A stretch of DNA of 10,000 bases from Flavobacterium sp. (lineage in GTDB: Bacteria > Bacteroidota > Bacteroidia > Flavobacteriales > Flavobacteriaceae), in NCBI RefSeq assembly GCF_020217025.1, contig NZ_JAIWOF010000066.1, positions 1 through 10,000 on the forward strand, in the 5' to 3' direction. The first letter of the stretch is position 1; each line of letters opens with the position of its first letter. The position numbers and the translations under genes are program-made. Shown piece after piece: positions 5,962-10,000 of the stretch. The notes below the pieces were generated by a model, which was not told the origin of the DNA, did not search any database, and worked only from the letters and a program-made list of their open reading frames with translations.

Positions 5962-7307
5962 TGAGTACAGTTTTAATTCGAAATGCCAAAATTGTTAATG
6001 AAGGAGCTATTTTTGAAGGTGATATTTTAATTGAGAATGAATTCATTAAAGAGATTGCCGAAAAAATAAGCCCAAAATCGTCGGATTGCGTTATTATTGA
6101 TGCGGAAGGAAGTTATGTAATGCCTGGAGCAATTGACGATCAGGTACATTTTAGAGAGCCAGGACTTACACACAAAGGAAATATCGAAACAGAAAGTAGA
6201 GCAGCTGTTGCAGGCGGAATTACTTCTTTTATTGAGCAGCCAAATACAATTCCAAATGCTGTTACTCAAGAACTTTTAGAAGATAAATATCAAATTGCTT
6301 CTCAAAAATCGTATGCGAATTATTCGTTTATGATGGGAGGAACCAACGATAACTTAGACGAAGTTTTAAAAACAAATCCAAGAAATGTTGCAGGAATCAA
6401 ATTATTTTTAGGTTCTTCAACAGGAAATATGTTGGTAGATAATCCAGAAGTTTTAGAAAAGATTTTCTCTTCAACAAAAATGCTAATTGCGGTTCATTGT
6501 GAAGATGAAGCAACTATAAAAGCTAATACTGAAAAATACAGAGAAGAGTTTGGAGATGATATTCCAATGAAATACCATCACTTAATTAGAAGTGCGGAAG
6601 CTTGTTATTTGTCTTCTTCTAAAGCGATTGAATTAGCAAAAAAAACAGGTGCTCGTTTGCATGTCTTTCACTTGTCAACAGCAAAAGAAATGGAATTATT
6701 TACCAATAAAATTCCATTAGAACAAAAACAAATTACAGCAGAAGTATGCATTCATCATTTATGGTTTACGGATGCTGATTATGATGCAAAAGGTTCCTTA
6801 ATCAAATGGAATCCAGCTGTAAAAACACAAGCTGATAAAGATGCGCTATGGAAAGCGTTATTAGATGATAGAATTGATGTAATTGCAACCGATCACGCTC
6901 CACATACATTAGAAGAAAAAATTAATCCCTATATGACTTGTCCTTCTGGTGGGCCATTAGTTCAACACGCGGTTGTGGCTATGTTTGAAGCGCATCATCA
7001 AGGAAAAATTTCGATAGAAAAGATTGTAGAGAAAATGTGTCACAATCCGGCAAAAATTTTCAAAATCGAAAAGCGAGGTTTTATTAAGGAAGGATATTAT
7101 GCTGATATTGCCATTGTAAATGCTTATTTGCCTTGGAATGTAAAAAAAGAAAATATTTTATATAAATGTGGTTGGTCGCCTTTTGAAGGATATAACTTCA
7201 AATCGAGAGTAACGCATACTTTTGTTAATGGTAAATTAGTTTATCATAATGGTAAAGTAAAAGATGTAAAAGTAGGCCAACGATTATTATTTGAAAGAGA
7301 AGTGTAA
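5961..7307 (+). CDS. pyrC: Dihydroorotase (amidohydrolase family, Bacteroidota type)
   Basis: A 448-residue amidohydrolase whose best assignment is dihydroorotase (EC 3.5.2.3), which cyclises N-carbamoyl-aspartate to dihydroorotate in pyrimidine synthesis. An N-terminal beta domain is followed by GAIDDQVHFREPGLTHKG (56-73), GGITSFIEQPNT (85-96), GIKLFLGSSTGNMLVDN (145-161) with Lys147 at the carboxylated-lysine position, VHCEDE (His179), HVFHLST (His237) and IATDHAPHT (Asp311). The composite beta domain closes at the C-terminus with ADIAIVN and THTFVNGKLVYHNGK. The first strand reads Q-V-H (61-63) where most amidohydrolases have H-x-H, so one expected metal ligand is replaced by glutamine. 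I recall the same Gln in other Bacteroidota dihydroorotases and a subgroup elsewhere, so it looks like a lineage trait, not decay. Length is typical and the frame intact. Coupled to both neighbours by TAATG overlaps. Confidence 0.9.
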   Translation: MSTVLIRNAKIVNEGAIFEGDILIENEFIKEIAEKISPKSSDCVIIDAEGSYVMPGAIDDQVHFREPGLTHKGNIETESRAAVAGGITSFIEQPNTIPNAVTQELLEDKYQIASQKSYANYSFMMGGTNDNLDEVLKTNPRNVAGIKLFLGSSTGNMLVDNPEVLEKIFSSTKMLIAVHCEDEATIKANTEKYREEFGDDIPMKYHHLIRSAEACYLSSSKAIELAKKTGARLHVFHLSTAKEMELFTNKIPLEQKQITAEVCIHHLWFTDADYDAKGSLIKWNPAVKTQADKDALWKALLDDRIDVIATDHAPHTLEEKINPYMTCPSGGPLVQHAVVAMFEAHHQGKISIEKIVEKMCHNPAKIFKIEKRGFIKEGYYADIAIVNAYLPWNVKKENILYKCGWSPFEGYNFKSRVTHTFVNGKLVYHNGKVKDVKVGQRLLFEREV

Positions 7308-7663
7308 TGAAGCAAATACTGTTTTTATTCGTAAGTTTATTGGTGCTTTCTTGTTCCAAGAATCCAGTCCCTAAACCAGATAATTTATTGGACGAGGAAG
7401 TGATGGTTGATATTCTATTTGATGTGGCTGTTTTAAATGCGGCGCAAAATGTGAAACCATCAGTATTAAGAGAGCATAATATAGAAACACAAACATTTAT
7501 ATTTAATAAATATAAAATTGATAGTATTACCTATCATCAAAACCAACGTTATTATGCTTCTAAAGTAGACAAATATAGAAGAATGCATAAGAAAGTATTG
7601 GAAAGATTAGAGCAAGTTAAATCACAAACAAATGATACTTTTGGAAATAAGGAAAAAAAGTAA
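7307..7663 (+). CDS. DUF4296 family lipoprotein
   Basis: A 118-residue predicted lipoprotein. Residues 1-16 form a short signal peptide ending in a lipobox, LVLSC, with Cys16 as the lipidated residue; the chain then runs KNPVPKPDNLLDEEVMVDILFDVAVLNAAQ. The 'P.nLl.ee.mv.iL.d..l..a' pattern at about 23-46 and the later YYASKVDKYRRMHKKVLERLEQ (about 85-106) match DUF4296, a small Bacteroidota family of unknown function. The mature part is mostly alpha-helical, with a charged helix near the end, and probably faces the periplasm at the inner or outer membrane. It is the third gene of the unit with the glycosyltransferase and dihydroorotase, its ATG overlapping the pyrC stop by one base. The function is not known; the linkage suggests envelope work tied to the lipid-linked sugar more than to pyrimidines (inference). 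No terminator hairpin follows. Confidence 0.85.
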   Translation: MKQILFLFVSLLVLSCSKNPVPKPDNLLDEEVMVDILFDVAVLNAAQNVKPSVLREHNIETQTFIFNKYKIDSITYHQNQRYYASKVDKYRRMHKKVLERLEQVKSQTNDTFGNKEKK

Positions 7664-7671
7664 TTTGTTAA

Positions 7672-8658
7672 CTAACGTTGTTTATTGTTAATATATGCTG
7701 TTTTTTTTAAAAATTGTAACGATAGTGTGTTTGCAATTTTAGTATTGTCATATTGATATACTGAATGTGATGATTTGGCTGTTGTTTTATTCAGTTTAGG
7801 TCTACTATTTGTAAGTTTTGAAATTAACCAATTTGCTCTCCAGCTAATTTCAGTTAATAAAGGAGAGGCATAAATACTTGGTTTTTTTACTTTAAAAACC
7901 GTAGCAATATAAGTTAGTAGGTTTTTAAAATCTATATTTTCCCCAACTAAAATATATCGTTCCCCTGTTATATTGCTTTTCATTAATTGTACCATACATT
8001 TCACAACATCTTCAACTGATATAATTCCAATGTTACCTTTGGTATAAAACGATAATCCATTTTTAACGGATTGAATTATCACATCGCTTCCTTTTTTCGG
8101 AAAGCCGTAACCAAAAATAACTCCTGGATTTACAATTACGACTTCTAAGCCTTCTTGATGTCCACGCCAAACTTCCATTTCAGCACCATATTTTGTAATC
8201 GCGTAATCACTGTGTAATTCTTCTGGATTCCATTCGGTCTCTTCTGTAATGATGGTTTCGTGTTCTTTTGGATTTCCTAAAGCGGCAATAGAACTTACAT
8301 GACAAAGTTTTTTTATACCAAAATCAATACAGCAATTTACTACGTTCGCAGTTCCTTCGATGTTGATTTTTCTGAGTTCATCTTCGTCATTTGGGTCAAA
8401 CGAAATCAAAGCAGCACAATGGTATACATGAGTGACATTTTCAAAAGCAATCTCTAACGAAGGAATATCCGTAATATCGCCTTTTACCCAATTGATTTTA
8501 TCAAAAAGAGCCGTTTGATTATAAAAAGCAAAAACATTTTTCACTTTTTCAATTTGTTTTTTGGAACGGAATAGCGCTTTGACTTCCTCATTTTCTTGAA
8601 GAAGTTGCACTAATAAATGCGAACCTACTAAGCCTGTTGCTCCTGTTACTAAAATCAT
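7672..8658 (-). CDS. NAD-dependent epimerase / dihydroflavonol-4-reductase-like extended SDR
   Basis: A 328-residue extended short-chain dehydrogenase/reductase. The N-terminus is ILVTGATGLVGSHLL with the nucleotide-binding GATGLVG at 6-12. Further SDR marks are GDITD (60-64), YHCAALISF (79-87), VSSIAALG (121-128) and the catalytic pair Tyr152/Lys156 in YAITKYGAE. The central NPGVIFGYG (177-185) and the C-terminal 'T.....HSVYQYDNTKI...L' pattern (about 288-313) resemble the dihydroflavonol-4-reductase / 3-beta-HSD-like subgroup, commonly annotated simply as NAD-dependent epimerase. The substrate is unknown: a nucleotide sugar or a ketone/alcohol is equally possible. The last 15 or so residues, after an A8 tract in the coding strand, look unlike the usual family ending. 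It is monocistronic, convergent with the DUF4296 gene and divergent from tyrS. A TATTTTTA just upstream (8663-8670, minus strand) is a weak -7 candidate. Confidence 0.85.
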   Translation of the reverse strand: MILVTGATGLVGSHLLVQLLQENEEVKALFRSKKQIEKVKNVFAFYNQTALFDKINWVKGDITDIPSLEIAFENVTHVYHCAALISFDPNDEDELRKINIEGTANVVNCCIDFGIKKLCHVSSIAALGNPKEHETIITEETEWNPEELHSDYAITKYGAEMEVWRGHQEGLEVVIVNPGVIFGYGFPKKGSDVIIQSVKNGLSFYTKGNIGIISVEDVVKCMVQLMKSNITGERYILVGENIDFKNLLTYIATVFKVKKPSIYASPLLTEISWRANWLISKLTNSRPKLNKTTAKSSHSVYQYDNTKIANTLSLQFLKKTAYINNKQR

Positions 8659-8692
8659 GTTGTAAAAATAGCAATTCTTTTAAAAACGGACT

Positions 8693-8732
8693 AACTTTTA
8701 AACCTTCAAACTTTTAAACTTTTAAACTAAAA
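8693..8732 (+). repeat. Tandem 8-base repeat upstream of tyrS
   Basis: Five consecutive 8-base units can be laid out in register: AACTTTTA, AACCTTCA, AACTTTTA, AACTTTTA and AACTAAAA. Three are identical; the second and fifth are degenerate. A sixth AACT starts one base early and runs straight into the -7 element of tyrS. The array therefore fills the place where the -33 element should be. Confidence 0.65.
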
Positions 8733-8734
8733 AC

Positions 8735-8742
8735 TATCTTTG
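8735..8742 (+). promoter_or_regulatory. tyrS: -7 promoter element of tyrS
   Basis: TATCTTTG is an exact match to TAnnTTTG and lies 19 bases before the tyrS ATG. The flanks resemble the DUF423 promoter: CTATCTTTG followed within two bases by CTCAAAT. No TTG -33 element is visible, because the upstream sequence is the 8-base repeat. There is no room for a T-box leader before the start codon. Confidence 0.6.
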
Positions 8743-8761
8743 CTCAAATTATTTAAGAATC

Positions 8762-10000
8762 ATGAAAAATTTTATTGAAGAAGTGACTTGGAGAGGAATG
8801 CTCCACGACGTAATGCCAGGCACAGAAGAACATTTGATGGAGCAGATGCGTGTGGCGTATGTGGGTATTGATCCAACCGCCGATTCATTGCATATAGGAC
8901 ATTTAGTTGGAGTGATGTTGTTGAGACATTTCCAATTGAGTGGTCATAAACCATTAGCGCTTGTAGGTGGAGCAACCGGAATGATTGGTGATCCATCTGG
9001 GAAATCTAATGAAAGAAATTTATTAGACGAAGCTACTTTACGTCACAATCAAGAAGCGATTAAAGGACAATTGGCTCGCTTTTTAGATTTTACTTCTGCG
9101 GAACCTAATGCTGCGGAGTTAGTAAACAACTACGATTGGATGAAAGAATTTTCATTCTTAGATTTCATTCGCGATGTGGGAAAACACATTACAGTGAACT
9201 ACATGATGGCGAAAGATTCGGTTAAAAAACGTTTGACTGGAGAAACTTCAGAAGGAATGTCATTTACTGAATTTACATACCAATTAGTGCAAGGTTACGA
9301 TTTCTTACATTTATATCGTGCAAAAAAATGTACGTTGCAAATGGGTGGAAGTGATCAATGGGGGAATATTACCACAGGAACAGAATTAGTTCGTAGAATT
9401 GAATCAGGTAAAGCGTATGCCTTAACTTGTCCATTAATTACAAAAGCGGATGGAACAAAATTCGGAAAATCGGAAGGTGGAAATATTTGGTTAGATGCGG
9501 AAAGAACTTCGCCATATAAATTTTACCAATACTGGTTAAATACTTCAGATGTTGATGCTGAAAAATACATTAAAATTTTCACGTTCTTAGACAAAGAAAC
9601 GATTGAAAAATTAATTGCAGCACATAACGAAGCGCCTCATTTACGAGCGTTGCAAAAACGATTAGCAGAAGAAATTACTGTAATGGTTCATTCGCAAGCT
9701 GATTTAGAAAATGCAATAGCAGCTTCAAATGCGTTCTTTAGTCCGTCTATGGATGAGTTGAAAAAGTTAGATGAGAAAACGTTTTTAGAAGTGTTTGATG
9801 GTGTTCCTCAAGCTGAAATTTCTATGGAAGATTTGAATGCAGGTTTGGATATGATTGCAGCTTTAGCAGCAAAAACCAACTTCTTAGCTTCTAATAGTGA
9901 TGCGCGAAGAGAATTGAAGCAAAATTCAATTTCTTTGAATAAAGAAAAAGTAGGTGAAGATAAAATCATTACAAAAGAGGATTTAATCAACAATCAATTC
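8762..10000 (+). CDS. tyrS: Tyrosyl-tRNA synthetase (3' end beyond window)
   Basis: Cytosolic class I aminoacyl-tRNA synthetase (EC 6.1.1.1) that charges tRNA-Tyr. The reading frame opens at the ATG at 8762 and stays open for 413 codons to the window edge; a full enzyme of this type is about 420-430 residues, so only a short C-terminal piece is missing. Visible are [15 protein letters not shown] (34-48) with the HIGH motif at 44-47, [12 protein letters not shown] (69-80), the tyrosine-binding set YQLVQGYD (173-180; Tyr173, Gln177, Asp180), GGSDQWGN (195-202) and KFGKS (233-237), the bacterial TyrRS version of KMSKS. The residues after about 340 lead into the S4-like tRNA-binding domain, which is incomplete here. 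The tight match to the KFGKS bacterial form excludes TrpRS. It has its own promoter with an octamer repeat upstream. Confidence 0.97.
   Translation, partial: MKNFIEEVTWRGMLHDVMPGTEEHLMEQMRVAYVGIDPTADSLHIGHLVGVMLLRHFQLSGHKPLALVGGATGMIGDPSGKSNERNLLDEATLRHNQEAIKGQLARFLDFTSAEPNAAELVNNYDWMKEFSFLDFIRDVGKHITVNYMMAKDSVKKRLTGETSEGMSFTEFTYQLVQGYDFLHLYRAKKCTLQMGGSDQWGNITTGTELVRRIESGKAYALTCPLITKADGTKFGKSEGGNIWLDAERTSPYKFYQYWLNTSDVDAEKYIKIFTFLDKETIEKLIAAHNEAPHLRALQKRLAEEITVMVHSQADLENAIAASNAFFSPSMDELKKLDEKTFLEVFDGVPQAEISMEDLNAGLDMIAALAAKTNFLASNSDARRELKQNSISLNKEKVGEDKIITKEDLINNQF

Noticed and set aside
7668..7708. Possible plus-strand terminator after the DUF4296 gene (TTAAC/GTTAA arms followed by a T8 run)
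   Set aside because: The stem is only 5 base pairs, has no G+C core, and stands about 10 bases from the T run, so it is unlikely to terminate.
8743..8761. Possible T-box or other tRNA-sensing leader before tyrS
   Set aside because: Fewer than 20 bases separate the -7 element from the start codon, far too short for any riboswitch-like leader.
8772..8996. Minus-strand open frame of 74 codons within tyrS
   Set aside because: It is antisense to the HIGH-motif region of tyrS, where codon constraints explain the open frame; its product has no family-like features.

Overview
This window is an AT-rich stretch of chromosome from a member of the Bacteroidota, most likely Flavobacteriaceae and close to Flavobacterium. 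Four things point there: families almost confined to that phylum (DUF4271, DUF4296, and the Bacteroidota type of dihydroorotase); promoters of the TAnnTTTG type in place of an E. coli-like TATAAT; little Shine-Dalgarno signal ahead of most starts; and Flavobacterium-like codon choice. The content is core metabolism. I see no transposase, integrase, tRNA, rRNA, CRISPR array, toxin-antitoxin pair or phage gene.

Left part (1-3700): a saccharopine-reductase-like dehydrogenase on the minus strand diverges from a small four-helix membrane protein of the DUF423/TMEM256 family. The latter is followed by pckA, the ATP-dependent PEP carboxykinase of gluconeogenesis and anaplerosis. pckA ends in a strong hairpin terminator. 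A second hairpin next to it, pointing the other way, closes the facing hemD unit.

Middle part (3700-7663): a minus-strand pair, DUF4271 membrane protein then hemD (uroporphyrinogen-III synthase, tetrapyrrole synthesis), diverges from a plus-strand three-gene unit. That unit holds a DPM1-like polyprenol-phosphate glycosyltransferase, a dihydroorotase and a DUF4296 lipoprotein. Both junctions in it are one-base TAATG stop/start overlaps, so the three are almost certainly co-transcribed and translationally coupled.

Right part (7664-10000): a minus-strand NAD-dependent epimerase/reductase faces the DUF4296 gene with only 8 bases between the stop codons. It diverges from tyrS (tyrosyl-tRNA synthetase), which runs off the right edge with its last residues missing.

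No intergenic gap exceeds about 125 bases, so coding density is high. I found no convincing new system. The points most worth a second look are the loss of the first metal-ligand histidine in the dihydroorotase, the tight linkage of two unknown-function proteins (DUF4271, DUF4296) to hemD and to the glycosyltransferase-dihydroorotase pair, an 8-base tandem repeat in the tyrS promoter region, and a dyad between the saccharopine-reductase-like gene and the DUF423 gene.
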